From Rhexocercosporidium sp. MPI-PUGE-AT-0058 (taxonomy: Eukaryota; Ascomycota; Leotiomycetes; Helotiales): a DNA stretch of 64,000 bases. The stretch is from the NCBI GenBank assembly GCA_020746875.1, contig JAGTJL010000020.1, positions 434,001 through 498,000 on the forward strand, in the 5' to 3' direction. Position 1 is the first letter of the stretch; every line of letters starts with the position of its first letter. The translations under genes and the position numbers were made by a program. Below, in pieces: positions 35,840 to 46,503 of the stretch. The notes beneath the pieces are model-generated. The model saw only the letters and a list, made by a program, of their open reading frames with translations, did not search any database and was not told the DNA's origin.

Positions 35840-36361
35840 TGGAGCTGTTGCTCAGACACCGGTCTTTCTGTCGATTATTCGTGGCAGGATATTGGAAGCG
35901 AGCCATTTCTGGATATAGGAGGAAGTTCTGGAGATTTTCTTGTTTCAGTTTTCCGTCGTCATCACCAAGCTCGGGCATCACTCATGGATCTCCCTCATGT
36001 AATCAAGATGGTAACACCAAATTTTTGCGACGACAGTGGTGCCAAATTTGCAGATGTTGCGTCACGGGTCGAGGAACTTGTGACCGGAGAATTTCTCGTC
36101 TCTATCAAGCCTAGTACGGTCTACACGATGAAGTGGTGTTTGCACGACTGGATGGATGATGATGTGATCAAAATCCTCCAGAATGTGAGGAAAGCAATCA
36201 TTCCTTCACCTGTCAGCCGTTTTCTTATCTTTGACTTTGTCAAACGGGAGGGGCAGAGTGGGAGGCTCCCACGGTATGGAGATTTGATCATGATGATCAC
36301 TTGTAATGGAAAGGAACGGTCGCTGGAGGAATGGGAGTATGTTGGTAGCCAATCTGGCTAG
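35840..36361 (+). pseudogene. SAM-dependent O-methyltransferase fragment
   Basis: The frame contains the SAM-binding motif I of fungal O-methyltransferases (FLDIGGSSGDFLVSVFRRH, from about 35,906), then MDLPHVI, then the central block MKWCLHDWMDDDVIKILQN and FLIFDFVKREG. The N-terminal dimerisation half (about 200 residues in the family) is absent. The C-terminus stops at LEEWEYVGSQSG, short of the usual end. Such enzymes commonly methylate phenolic or polyketide products, but no biosynthetic genes are adjacent. It is probably a relic truncated at both ends. Confidence 0.72.
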
Positions 36362-36639
36362 AGTATCAACCATATTTACCTTATTCGTGGCGCCTGGCCA
36401 TCCGCTATCGACTTGAGAGCCGTGTAGAGTTCCTCTGTCTATCGCAGGGTAGCTTAAAATTAATGAATTGTTGTAAGAGTTGTGGCCACAGCTCTTAGCA
36501 CATCTCAGCGAGATTAGCTCCCTACTTTAATTTCGTATACCTCCTTTTCAAACCTCAATTACAACTCAACCACTGAATCAATTCTCTTCAAATTGAAAAT
36601 GATAACAGAACCTCGCTTTTCTCTTCTTTTGCATAAGTC
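36362..36639. other. Spacer, nothing recognised
   Basis: Short intergenic DNA between the methyltransferase fragment and transposon debris. No signal is visible. Confidence 0.4.
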
Positions 36640-37417
36640 AGGGTGTGTTTGAGACGCTCCGAAACGGGCTAGAGTACGATAAGCGCGAGAGGACTGAAAA
36701 TAGTAGGGCGAGATCTAAACACAACTAAGGGTCCCTCGCAGTTCTGCTAGAAGAATCTGTAAAGGCTCTTCTGATCGTATTATACGAAAAGAGAAGCAGT
36801 ATCAAAAGAAGCTTTTAACTATACGATACTTGCGCCGAATCGTTAGGTTATCTTTTAAAATTATAACACTCGTCGGCTGTCTTGCGAGTGAGTCCGTGCT
36901 CTTTTAGGAATTAAAGCTTCAGCTCGTACGATACGACGAGAACTACGCAAAATAGGTTACCGACGCTGTATTACTTATCTAAGACCTTTTATCTCTCGGA
37001 AACATGCTAAAAGAGGTTAGCCTTCGCTTTTAAGCACCGTTAGTAGGGGACTTCTGATTGAGCTGCTTCTCGGCCGGAAGGGGGCGATTAGAGAAAAGTT
37101 ATCTAATCTGATAAGTGTATTAAGAGCTTGAAAAGAGTAGGAGAGTCTAGGTTACACGACGAATCAACGAAAAAAGGTGTTCAGATTATATTAAATTAAC
37201 GTATAAGTCGGGAAGAGTATCGGTTATAATCTAAGGAGTAATCGGCTAAGATTGGAAGTCGCCTTTAATGTCTCTAAAGAAAGAGGAGGCTGCGAAAAGC
37301 GTTAATTCAAAAGCGTATAAAAATCAGGTACTTTATCCGATCGTTCTTCTGTCATTTAATCAATTGAAGACTAAATATATCTTTTAAGAAAACAGTATAA
37401 AGGTTGATAAAGAGTAT
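36640..37417 (+). mobile_element. Tc1/mariner-type transposase relic
   Basis: The plus-strand translation, with stops, shows a helix-turn-helix segment (SARTIRRELRKIGYRR, about 36,916-36,970) followed by ITYLRPFISRKHAKRG. Further on comes the DDE-region phrase WKSPLMSLKKEE (about 37,250-37,290) and LNQ/YPIVLLSFNQL (about 37,325-37,365). These match fungal Tc1-like transposases. Coding similarity ends at about 37,415, exactly where the inverted-repeat element begins, so the relic appears truncated or interrupted there. Confidence 0.62.
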
Positions 37418-37418
37418 A

Positions 37419-38140
37419 ACATCCCACCCTACCATTCCGCCCACCCCCTATTCCGCCACCCCTTTTACACTAAAACTCACTACTTTTAATAATTAATATT
37501 TCTATGGTTTATTAATAAAATAAGCTAAGAGTAAATATTAACAATACTTTTAATAAGGATATTCATTTTGTATTACGTAATATTACAAACCAAGTATTTA
37601 AAGGTCTAAGAAATTTCTCTCACACAAATTTGGTGTAAATTTGATTTTTGTATTTTCTTAATAACTTCCACAACTATTAATATAAAACCTTAAAACTTAT
37701 ACTTAAGGTGTATTTTATATGTTATTTTAAAATTTCCGAGTTTTAAGTTAATTCTATTGATAATAATTTTACAATCAAGTAAGTATAAAGTATTATATAA
37801 ACAATTTATATAAGAGAAATTAATTACTTTGAATTTTTTTAAAATCTTAAGATTTATATACAATCTTCATATATTTGAAGTTTTATAAATTAATAGTCAT
37901 TAATAAAGAAGTTATTAGTAAGTGATTTTTGGCATTTTTTGTATATAAAAACGTAAATTTAAGATTACGTAATAAATTATAATCCGAATTGCAATTAACT
38001 TTACAAACTTAGTTCAAAAGGGCTAATAAATACAAATATAAAAAAAATTATTTCTTTTATTAATTAGTTATAAAGATATTAATACTTCAAAATCGCTGTT
38101 TTTGGTGTAAAAGGGTGGGCGGAATGGTGGGGTGGGACGT
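37419..38140. mobile_element. 722-bp inverted-repeat element (MITE-like) with TA duplication
   Basis: The left end reads ACATCCCACCCTACCATTCC, continuing GCCCACCC. The complement of the right end reads ACGTCCCACCCCACCATTCC, continuing GCCCACCC. The next part, TTTTACAC(T/C)AAAA, is also shared after a small indel, so the terminal inverted repeat is at least 28 bp. The dinucleotide TA flanks both ends (37417-37418 and 38141-38142), as for Tc1/mariner-type elements. The interior is extremely A+T-rich with no coding frame, so it is non-autonomous or RIP-erased. Confidence 0.75.
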
Positions 38141-38764
38141 TACGGAGTGGCATCAGGATGGTCGCTTTCATACCTGTGAATTACGTATTAGATATGTCTC
38201 GCTTTAGAGTATGGCATAAGAACCTTACTGTTTGCACATTTGTAGAATACGGCGGTACCTCGTCAAAGTTGCGTCTTAAGGCTGTTTTTTTACTTCTTTT
38301 CCGGTAATAAGACTATCTTTGTTTTTCTCGGAGCCATTCTCACGGGCTTTCTTAAAGAAATCCTTTTAGTGATTTGCGTTTTGGTATCGTGAAGAGCCTT
38401 GCAGTATTGAAAGCAGAGCAAAGAATAAAGAGAATCAAAGTAAGGTAAAGTATGTGGTATTGTCTGAAAAGAGATGTTGAACATGGCCTGGTAGTGAACG
38501 AAATTCGGGTTGTAAACAGAGACAGGAAGAGGGTTTATAGGAAACAAAACGGTAAACCTCCCCCCTGAATGAGAACTTCATGCTTTATCGCCGTGGCTTG
38601 TTTACCTATGATATGGCCTGGGTCTATTTTCATGGGGGTCCAGTTCGGGATGCTTAGAAGCCTGTTTGGGTTCCTCAGGGATCATCGCCAAAACTTAACA
38701 AAAATGAAATGAATTGGCCCTATTCTATATTCAACTTAATTGGAAATCAAATGAGCGGGTGAGA
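38141..38764. other. Spacer, no gene supported
   Basis: An 85-codon minus-strand frame at 38,290-38,547 has no family signal. Nothing else is recognised. Confidence 0.35.
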
Positions 38765-38935
38765 ATGGGTACTGCTCATGGGCTGCTCATGTTGCTCAGG
38801 TTGCTCAGGTGAGCTGGGTGAGGAGAGGGTGAGCCGAGGGTGAGTAGCGCCTGAGTAGAAGCGGCGAGCTTATTAACCGACTTCGGGACGAAGAAAAGAA
38901 AAGTTGTATTCAACTACTAAAACAAAAACAAAATC
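38765..38935 (-). repeat. GCTCAGG repeat cluster, right-end type
   Basis: Tandem-like GCTCATG/GCTCAGG units lead into GGTGAG-rich DNA, then GCGGCGAGCTTATTAACCGA and AAGAAAAG. It is the counterpart of 22,185-22,280. Confidence 0.62.
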
Positions 38936-38990
38936 CGCGACAACGCCTCCAAGACTTATATTCCTCGACTATCAAAGCGAATTTCAACTG

Positions 38991-39864
38991 TTAGACCAAT
39001 TCACACTCGTCGGAGATAGCAGGAGAGTAGGTGAGATACTCCTTCTCCGTGCTCTTCCCAGACTCGGTATACCACTTAACGCCGAATGACTCAAAGAAGT
39101 CCTTGAAAGTCCACTCATATTTATCAGCCGTGATGACCAAAATAGCATTACCATGATCGTGCCCGACGAAGAGGATCTTGTCAGTGGAAGTGCTCTCCGC
39201 CACTTCGATGGTTATCTTGTCGGATCGGATGAGGACTTGTTCGTCATCGGTCTTCTTGAAGGCTGTTCCGCGGACAACGAACTTGGTACGGCGGTCTTTG
39301 CTGGCGACTATGGCGGAGCCATCAGAGTGCCAGAAGAGGTCGGGGATCAGTTTGTTGCGGATGAAGAATGCGCCGCCGTTGAACCACTGGTTAATTAAGG
39401 GTCATCAGATGAGTTGCTTCGGTAGGATTATATCGGGAGACGGGGTCGGCACTTACGTCGGCGCCTTCAGCGAGGTTGGAGATAACGGGCCAAGTTTGAG
39501 TTCCGTTGGTATCGCTCAGGAGAGTGGCCATTACGCTGTAATTCCAAGTTGCATCGGCTTCCAAGATAAGCTTGACGGACCACCAGGCTAATGATCACTG
39601 TCAACGACGGTTTTCAAGAGAGGGAGGCTACGGAAAGTGTCACATACGTTCGCCATCCGTAGTATCATAGCACCGCATCTGAGGTGTCGATCGATGGAAG
39701 GTCACATACCGCAGATTGTTTGCCGTGTTCTTCGCTACTTTCATAGCTCGATAGAACTAGTCAGCAGACTGTCGAGACTCGAATTTGAGGATCCAGCGAC
39801 CATAGTTTGCACGAAGGTAGTCTGCGCTACGAGCATACTTGAGGTAGACGTAATAGAGAGCCAT
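38991..39864 (-). CDS. Unrecognised protein, probably beta-rich (207 aa from the resolved start)
   Basis: Resolved exons are 39744-39648, 39587-39457 and 39386-38991, with introns of 60 and 70 bp (GTATGT..TAG and GTAAGT..CAG). From ATG at 39,744 they give 207 residues: a middle block of alternating hydrophobic residues (WWSVKLILEADATWNYSVM, GGAFFIRNKLIPDLFW) and a C-terminal block (DKILFVGHDHGNAILVITA, YEWTFKDFFESFGVKWY). An earlier ATG at 39,864 opens a conserved-looking segment (MALYYVYLKYARSADYLRAN) that ends in a stop near 39,757. It probably belongs to the same gene through an intron I could not place. I do not recognise the family. Confidence 0.55.
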
Positions 39865-41426
39865 GTTGGGGGATAGTAGAAGATGAAAGTAGATATTGAC
39901 TAGAGATGTTCCTGGTCTCTGACTTGATAATTCGGCTTGGAGGTGATTTGAGAGCAGGAGAGTGTTCTTACTTATATATCTACAGGTGAGTGCTTTTCTC
40001 ATATATCAAAGCACATTCAAAGAAGGAAAAGAAGAATGCCCGACGTGTTATAATCTCAGACCTCCCTTGCTTTCGCCATTTCAGCTATGGTGTAGACGCC
40101 AAGAAGATCATGATCCAATGCATGATTCTCGTTCTGCATCGCATGGTACAGGTCGAATGTTCCACTACTGCAACATCCTAAATCAATCGATCCCAGCGTG
40201 GTGAGAAGATGCTTTGTCAAAACACTGTTGTGAATACCTAGTCTGCGAGGCCTTCCAATGATAGAGACACCTGCACACTGAAATGATATTCATTTCCGGA
40301 GCAGGCAACCATCAAGATCTCTCCAAGGACAGGTGAAAAGCCTTGCACCGTCCATGTGAAAAGCAAGATAAAAACCGTGCGTCGGAAAGAACGTAGCAAG
40401 AAAAATGGCGCCATGTTGGTTGTATCGTTAACTCGGATGCTGCCGTTACCGTAGTTACAAGCACTATGCGAGAAGTCTCTCTGGTCACTGACCCTGAAAT
40501 ATTTTTCGAGGAAGTGCTACGAGTAGCTGATTGAAAATATCGCAATCTGCCGTGCTTCCCGCGTTTCTACTTCCGATCGAAGGAGAGCAATCGACTGGTT
40601 CAATTGATGTTTTCAAGACACGGAAATGTCCACCAAGGTAACAATGTTCTGTGGACAGGTTGCACAGCAGGGAAGCCGAATGGAAACAACAGCTGTCAGC
40701 TTTGACAAACCGTGCCCAAGACAGAAACACAGGCCTGGCATCAGGATCGGTCGATGCAGTCCAGATGCCGTAACCACCACATCAGGCAATGCGAGGCTAA
40801 CCTCGATGTGAGGAGCTGAAAAACTCAACTGTAGACTGAGGAGCTACCCTGGTCAACATGAACCGTACGACATGTTGCGACCCCATGGTTCGATAGCCTG
40901 CTCTATTGGCCAAAGGAATCTGCCGAGTGACATGGTGATTACAGCATACGAGAATCAATGTACTCAAAAATTTCAAGCAGCTCTTGGGCTATTGCGAGAC
41001 AGGCCAGACAATGCCTTTTAAGTCTGCGCTTGTCGCCGGGCATCTCTATGAGTCTCTCAAAAAGCATGTGGTTGCTGAAGTCGAGAGGTAGCGTGCGATA
41101 TTAGTCTTTAGACGTTGAAGAATGTATGCGATAATTTCCATACAGTGGGGACAAACAATGACCTGTGCAAGCTGGGTGGGATAAAGTCAGACGAAGAGAG
41201 GATGAAGTCGGGCGAAGAATGGTTTCGCTCGCTAAAGTCCCCAAGAAATGGCTGACTAATCAACTGTCCCCATCGTGTGAATCTTCACTCTTGCTCAACA
41301 TCACCGCATCGATCGTCGGTCCATGTCATCGAATAATCTCGACGAAAGAGAGACCGAAACTGAAGACACATCTTCCATGCACGTGGATCAAGTCCATCGC
41401 CAAGGTTCAGACAGTGTTGAAAAGAG
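39865..41426. other. Intergenic DNA, no gene supported
   Basis: Short frames on both strands (40,021-40,204, 40,312-40,828 and 41,165-41,632) lack family resemblance. The last overlaps the start of the JmjC gene and is a shadow. An ATG-started frame from 41,323 overlaps the JmjC start in another phase; I could not splice it in. Confidence 0.4.
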
Positions 41427-43022
41427 ATGGTACACATACACCCGCAATCGAAAGCCTCACCAGAGTTGTCCGAGGAGGCAGACACGTTTCAGCGGAGCGC
41501 GATGACAGAGGTCGAGCCAACCTCTCTAGTGCAGGATCTTATCAATATTTGTATGCGATCATTCTGCGATTCTTCAAGACTCGAGAAGTTGTTGTTCAAC
41601 TCAGGCAAGCCAGATCATCAGATCAAGGCTAAGTCACGAGATGACGCGCTCAAGAGTTGTGGTCAGCCTATCCTGAGGCTGTTACTTCATCTTAGCAATT
41701 CGATCAAGAATCATGCGGGTGGGTATGATTTCATACTCCAAAGACTGGATGATATGATTGCTCTTGCGACGGAGAAGTTTTATGCATTTCCTTTCAAAGA
41801 TGTCCCGCCTTGCTGGCAACAGCTCTTCAGAGAAGCAAGTCTGCTGAAGTTTTCAGCGCTTTCTGTGAGAGATATCTGGGGCGATGTGGGTTATTCACAG
41901 AAGAGCGGATTACAAATTTCATGTCTCGAGAGCAGCCAGATGGATGATTTGGTCTACGTACTCGATATGGCTCTCATTATGGCTGGGCTTCCAGATTCCG
42001 AGCTCGCTCAAGCTGAGATCACTACTGTCCTCGATATACTGCAAAGAATACATGTGGCTTCAGCGGAGCAGGTACATGAAGAACCTGCCACCAAACGACG
42101 AAAGCTGGTAATACGTCACGAAGATAGTCCTAGCCATTTTCCCGACTTTTCTCCATATATTCCATCTGTAGCAAATTCGATCCCCAGAAAGCAGCTTCCG
42201 ACCTTGGATGTCTTCCAAAAGCACATGTCTCAGCCTAGCAATCAAGATCTGGGGCCTGAGCCACTTATCATCACGGGTGCATTGGATCGCTGGCCGGCTT
42301 GCAAAGAGAACTCTTGGAAGAACCCGACATATCTACTGTCCAAGACTATCGGTGGAAGACGCCTGGTGCCGGTTGAACTCGGACGAAGCTATGTGGATGA
42401 AGGGTGGGGCCAGAAGATCGTTTCCTTCAACGACTTCATGGAGCAGTATATTCTTCTCGACGCGAAGACCCCTACACATGCAACTGGCTATCTTGCCCAG
42501 CATAACCTGTTCACTCAAATACCATCCCTTCGGCGCGACATTACAATACCAGATTATTGCTACACCGCACCACCACCACCTCACAGCTCGTCACCTCTTG
42601 CCGAGAAGCACTCAAGGATGCCCGAACTCGGCGAACCATTACTGAATGCTTGGTTTGGCCCAGCGGGCACGATAAGTCCTCTTCATACGGACCCATATCA
42701 CAATATTCTGTCGCAAGCTGTAGGGAGAAAATATATCAGACTTTATGCACCCCGGGAAAGTGAGAAACTCTATGCGAGAGGAGTCGAAGATGGTGGTGTC
42801 GACATGGAGAACACGAGCGAAGTGGACATCGGACTTCTTTCTGGGTGGGATGGGACCAAGCAAGAGAAGTCTGATGCACATGAGAAGTTCCCATTATTTA
42901 AGGAAGCACAGTTCGTGGACTGCATCTTGGAGGAAGGGGAATGTTTGTACATCCCTATCGGTTGGTGGCATTATGTCCGGAGTCTCAGCGTCAGCTTCAG
43001 TGTCAGCTTCTGGTTCAACTGA
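41427..43022 (+). CDS. JmjC-domain protein, JMJD5/KDM8-like
   Basis: A single exon of 531 residues. The N-terminal half (about 30-215) is helical and has no catalytic motif. A basic patch, ATKRRKL (221-227), could be a nuclear signal. The JmjC domain occupies about 275-531. The Fe(II) ligands are visible as H420-x-D422 (HTDPYHN) and H515 (GWWHYVRSL), and LNAWFGPAGTISPLH is the typical lead-in. Members are Fe(II)/2-oxoglutarate oxygenases acting as protein hydroxylases or histone-modifying enzymes. The closest layout is JMJD5/KDM8, whose substrate in fungi is unclear. The next in-frame ATG (41,502) is an alternative start. It has ordinary codon use and sits in gene space outside the accessory block. 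Confidence 0.85.
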   Translation: MVHIHPQSKASPELSEEADTFQRSAMTEVEPTSLVQDLINICMRSFCDSSRLEKLLFNSGKPDHQIKAKSRDDALKSCGQPILRLLLHLSNSIKNHAGGYDFILQRLDDMIALATEKFYAFPFKDVPPCWQQLFREASLLKFSALSVRDIWGDVGYSQKSGLQISCLESSQMDDLVYVLDMALIMAGLPDSELAQAEITTVLDILQRIHVASAEQVHEEPATKRRKLVIRHEDSPSHFPDFSPYIPSVANSIPRKQLPTLDVFQKHMSQPSNQDLGPEPLIITGALDRWPACKENSWKNPTYLLSKTIGGRRLVPVELGRSYVDEGWGQKIVSFNDFMEQYILLDAKTPTHATGYLAQHNLFTQIPSLRRDITIPDYCYTAPPPPHSSSPLAEKHSRMPELGEPLLNAWFGPAGTISPLHTDPYHNILSQAVGRKYIRLYAPRESEKLYARGVEDGGVDMENTSEVDIGLLSGWDGTKQEKSDAHEKFPLFKEAQFVDCILEEGECLYIPIGWWHYVRSLSVSFSVSFWFN

Positions 43023-43567
43023 GGTCCAAAAACTTCTGAGAGATCCAAATAACTGAGCCGGTCGGTGGATCTGGTTGCAGATACGAGCAGGGCAACACTG
43101 CATTTTTGGGGCTGGTCCCGTGATCGGGATCTCAGCCCCTTTTCAGTGGTTGCTGACGGCGCTAAACAGCGTCGAGCATTCCACATCTGGTTAGTCAACG
43201 CAGGGCAAGGTATGTCGATCATTCCTTGCCAGTGCCACGCATGGTGGTGGTCTTGTCTCCCGGCTATCAATCCCTTCACTTCGCCCAACTATCTGAAAAT
43301 TGTCCGGACAATAGGATCTGATTGCTTTCAAGGGCCCCCAATCAGCTTCTCCATGCATTTCCTCGTTGCCAATTATTTAGGCATCTCATCAAAGTCTTAC
43401 GTGTCAACCGCGCAGCCTCTCACATGTCACTTCGCGGCGCTGCAGGTGGGACCTGATTCCAGACATGACTGGGAGCCTCCAGCTTGACTTATATACCTCG
43501 ATCGCTTCTGATGGCATACGAGTTCAAACATAATCTTAATCTTCTTGCCCTTTAACTTTCAATCAAA
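43023..43567. other. Intergenic region, probable promoter of the downstream regulator
   Basis: Open frames here run across both strands without family signal and are treated as shadows. The last 60 bp before 43,568 are pyrimidine-rich, as is common before fungal start codons. Confidence 0.4.
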
Positions 43568-45513
43568 ATGGTATACTGCGGCAAACCTTCAGGTGGCTGC
43601 TCCGAGTGTCGGAAACGAAAAACTCGGGTCAGTACTTCTCCAACTATTATATGGCTTCATAAACAGAATATTGACACAAGCTAGTGTGACCGAGCTACGC
43701 CATCATGGTATGTCTCTTCTCGCCCTGAAATAATAGACATCTGGAATTCGGGGTCGCCTTTTTTGTTCTGATCCCAAGACGGAAAACCTCACATACCAAT
43801 TCATTAATTAGTACCCAATGCATTCGAGCACATCGAACATGCTCTGGTTACCGCAACCAGCTTGACCTTATGTTTCGCAATGAAAGCGATACCGTGAAAG
43901 AGAAAGCGGCGAAGTCAAAGGAGATATCTCGGCCTAAATCGACAAGGACTATCGAAAGCCATCCTCAAAATTTAGCATATGGACATGATGATGATTCCAT
44001 CCAAGGCAATGAGGTCGCCAAGTATTCCAAGACGCACCTGACCAATACTGAAACCCTCTGCATCAAGAACATGATGCCAAACTATTCCATGTTTCCTACT
44101 TTGGAAGAAAGATCTCTTGCGTTCTTTGGCGGTATGGCACCTACATGGTTTCGAACTTTCGACCTTGTAGACACCATCTGTAGAAACCAAGACATCGAAG
44201 AGCACTTGCAAGCAAGCATGAGTGCAGTCGGACTTGCTAGCTTTTCCAACGCTTCACATGCGCCTGAACTCATGGCGAAGGCCCAGAAAGATTACGGCAA
44301 GGCTTTGCAGCTGACTAACGAGGCCCTGAGATCTCCTACTGCTGTGAAAAAAGACAGTACGCTTTTTTCTGTAATGGTGTTGAGCATCTACGAGATGATT
44401 ACTGGGAACAATGAGCGCTCACTCGATTCATGGGCGGAACACATCAAGGGAGCAGCAGCCTTGGTCAAGCTTCGAGGGGCTGAGCAGTTCAGAAGTGCCG
44501 CTGGACAGCGAATGTTCCTGCAAGTCACATCGAGCCTGATGCTCAGCTGCATCCAACGCACGATATCGATGCCAGACCACATTATAGAACTACGAGATGA
44601 GGCGGCCAAATATATGGATATTGATAGCCCTGCATGGTATGTGTTATTCTTCACCAGCAAACTCCACAATCTAGGATCTAGAGCCACATTCTTTCCCTTG
44701 ATCCCAGTTTTGATTTGTTACTTGATCACAAGAGATCCAAAAAGTGCGCGTGCTAACGTCCTCATCAGGAGACTCAGTGGAATCATCATCGATTTCACTA
44801 TTTTTCGTTCCGAAGTGGGGGACTGTAAGGTTGTCGGTCCTCGAGATGTTATCAAGGAAGCGCTGGACATCGACCAGCGATTCATCCATGAATTCGAAAA
44901 CCTACCAGAGGAGTGGAAATATGAGACAGTTTACACGACAGAAAACCCCCATCTCGTGTGGAATGGTAATTATCACGTCTACCGAGAATACTGGATGTCC
45001 CACATCTGGAATGGAATGAGGACGTGCAGAATTCTTCTTCACGAAATGATTCGAGATCAATTGCTGGCCGCCTCGACTGCCATCACTCTCCTCTTCACAG
45101 ATGACGAGAACGCCATGCAACTCAACGCATCCATCAAAATCATGCTCGAGATGCAGACAGAGATTCTCGCTAGTGTCCCTCACCATACACCGTCCTTGTT
45201 GAATCAGTCTTCGTCGGGGTTGCTGGACGGCTCGAGGAGCTACTTTGTTCTTTGGCCATTGTTTCTCGTTGGCTCAATGGATCTCACCACGGAAACGATC
45301 AGGACTTGGGCCGCCGCACGCTTGGAAGACATTGGAAGAACAGTTGGAATACGGCAGGCCATGGTGATCTCAAACATACTTACTCGGCGAGCATTGCCTA
45401 TTAGATGGAACCGCAAACCGACACCACGATTGGTGCCCCACCAGGAGCAAATCAATAGAGACTGGAGTGGTGATGAAAATTGTGAAATGTTCACGTCGAA
45501 AACATTACAGTAA
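43568..45513 (+). CDS. Zn(II)2Cys6 transcription factor
   Basis: Exons are 43568-43627, 43685-43707 and 43812-45513, total 594 residues. The two 5' introns (57 and 104 bp) interrupt the zinc cluster, which when joined is a perfect CX2CX6CX6CX2CX6C: C11, C14, C21, C28, C31 and C38. The basic run RKRKTR precedes the third cysteine. The rest is a helical region of the kind found in fungal regulators (LQASMSAVGLASFS, DSWAEHIKGAAALVKLRG). Such proteins bind CGG-type half-sites in promoters. The target genes are unknown. The neighbours (JmjC protein upstream, S58 peptidase downstream on the opposite strand) do not form an obvious pathway. Confidence 0.9.
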
Positions 45514-46503
45514 TCCTCTGAGATCGCAGAATCTGGGACGACATATGTCTGACGGAGCAATCATCACGCAGAACACGTCTTATAAGTTCAGAAATATTCT
45601 TTGACGGAGTACAACCGCAAAGATTTCCAAAGCAACACGTTGGCTTGAGTCTACCAGACTCCGACATTATGTACCACCGGATTTTCAGTTGTCGAAATCA
45701 CCATCTTTCCCGTCACAGGATAGCCAGATCAGATCTCGCCGCCTACGCATTTCGACGAAACGATTCATCCCTCAAGAACGTCCCATTGAACTCGACATGC
45801 TTTCCTCTCTCCTACACACGCCGCAGAATCATCAGCAATTGTTTCCCCATGAAAGATACCATACCCGCACCAGAAACAACTCACAGTAGTCATCTTCAAA
45901 GTACTCTCCCTCCCCTCCAAAACCTCCGCCCACTCCTTCCACTTAGGCACAGCCTCCCTATCGCACCCTTGAAAACCGCAATGATGAAATCCCACACAGC
46001 GATCGGGTCCATGACGCCTTTTCGCACACTATCTGGGACTCGGTGTACCAACTTGACGCATTCTCGGAATATTTTGTGTTATTCACACACGGCCCAGGCC
46101 TAGTAATTAGCGTTTTACTCTAATTACACAACTTGGCTATTCACTTTCTCATTTCTGGACCAGGCTGATCATCCTGAATGGGGTTTTACGATACTAGGGA
46201 GCTGGGTTGAGGAGCCTTTCTATGAAGATACACCATGGGGGTCCTCAGAAGAAGACAGTGAGAGTGAAGACAATCTTCTTCACAGCATCTTGGAAGAAGA
46301 TACATTGTAAAAGGCTGAATTTCCTTGGTTCTGGAACTAGATGTCATCCTCTAATGCATTAGCCCAGAAACTTCGCGTTACCAGAAGCTCAACGAGGCGG
46401 AAATAGCTTTGAAGCTTCAGCAGTCAAAAAGAGTGTGGTAAAATGATCCGAACAAATTTTGTGATGTTCAATCCCAGGACTCGAACCACCAAGGGGTAGC
46501 ACC
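45514..46503. other. Intergenic region with weak coding-like fragments
   Basis: On the minus strand, 46,075-45,765 can be read in two frames that together look protein-like (KLVHRVPDSVRKGVMDPIAV then EAVPKWKEWAEVLEGREST), implying one frameshift near 45,970. On the plus strand, about 46,170-46,309 gives an acidic tail (PWGSSEEDSESEDNLLHSIL). Neither can be assigned to a family. They may be remnants of short genes. Confidence 0.25.

Larger units (their letters stand above)
29340..38935. mobile_element. Candidate 9.6-kb gene-carrying element sharing ends with the 4.34-kb element
   Basis: The left cluster (29,368-29,475) has CGTTTT, GAGCAGCTGCCGCTC and then repeated CTGAGC. The right cluster (38,765-38,935) has repeated GCTCAGG, GCGGCGAGCTTATTAACCGA and an AAGAAAAG terminus. 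These match, in order and orientation, the two ends of the insertion that splits the CorA-like gene. The DNA between them holds the ArgRS-like gene, a BTB pseudogene, a methyltransferase fragment and transposon debris, unlike the gene-dense flanks. No host gene defines the boundaries here, so they are approximate, and the two clusters could belong to different elements. Confidence 0.4.

Noticed and set aside
46477..46487. Exact complement of a tRNA B-box (GGTTCGAGTCC) on the minus strand
   Set aside because: The flanking bases do not form a T stem, and no A-box, anticodon arm or acceptor stem is found at the right distance. It is a chance match or an old tRNA-derived scrap.
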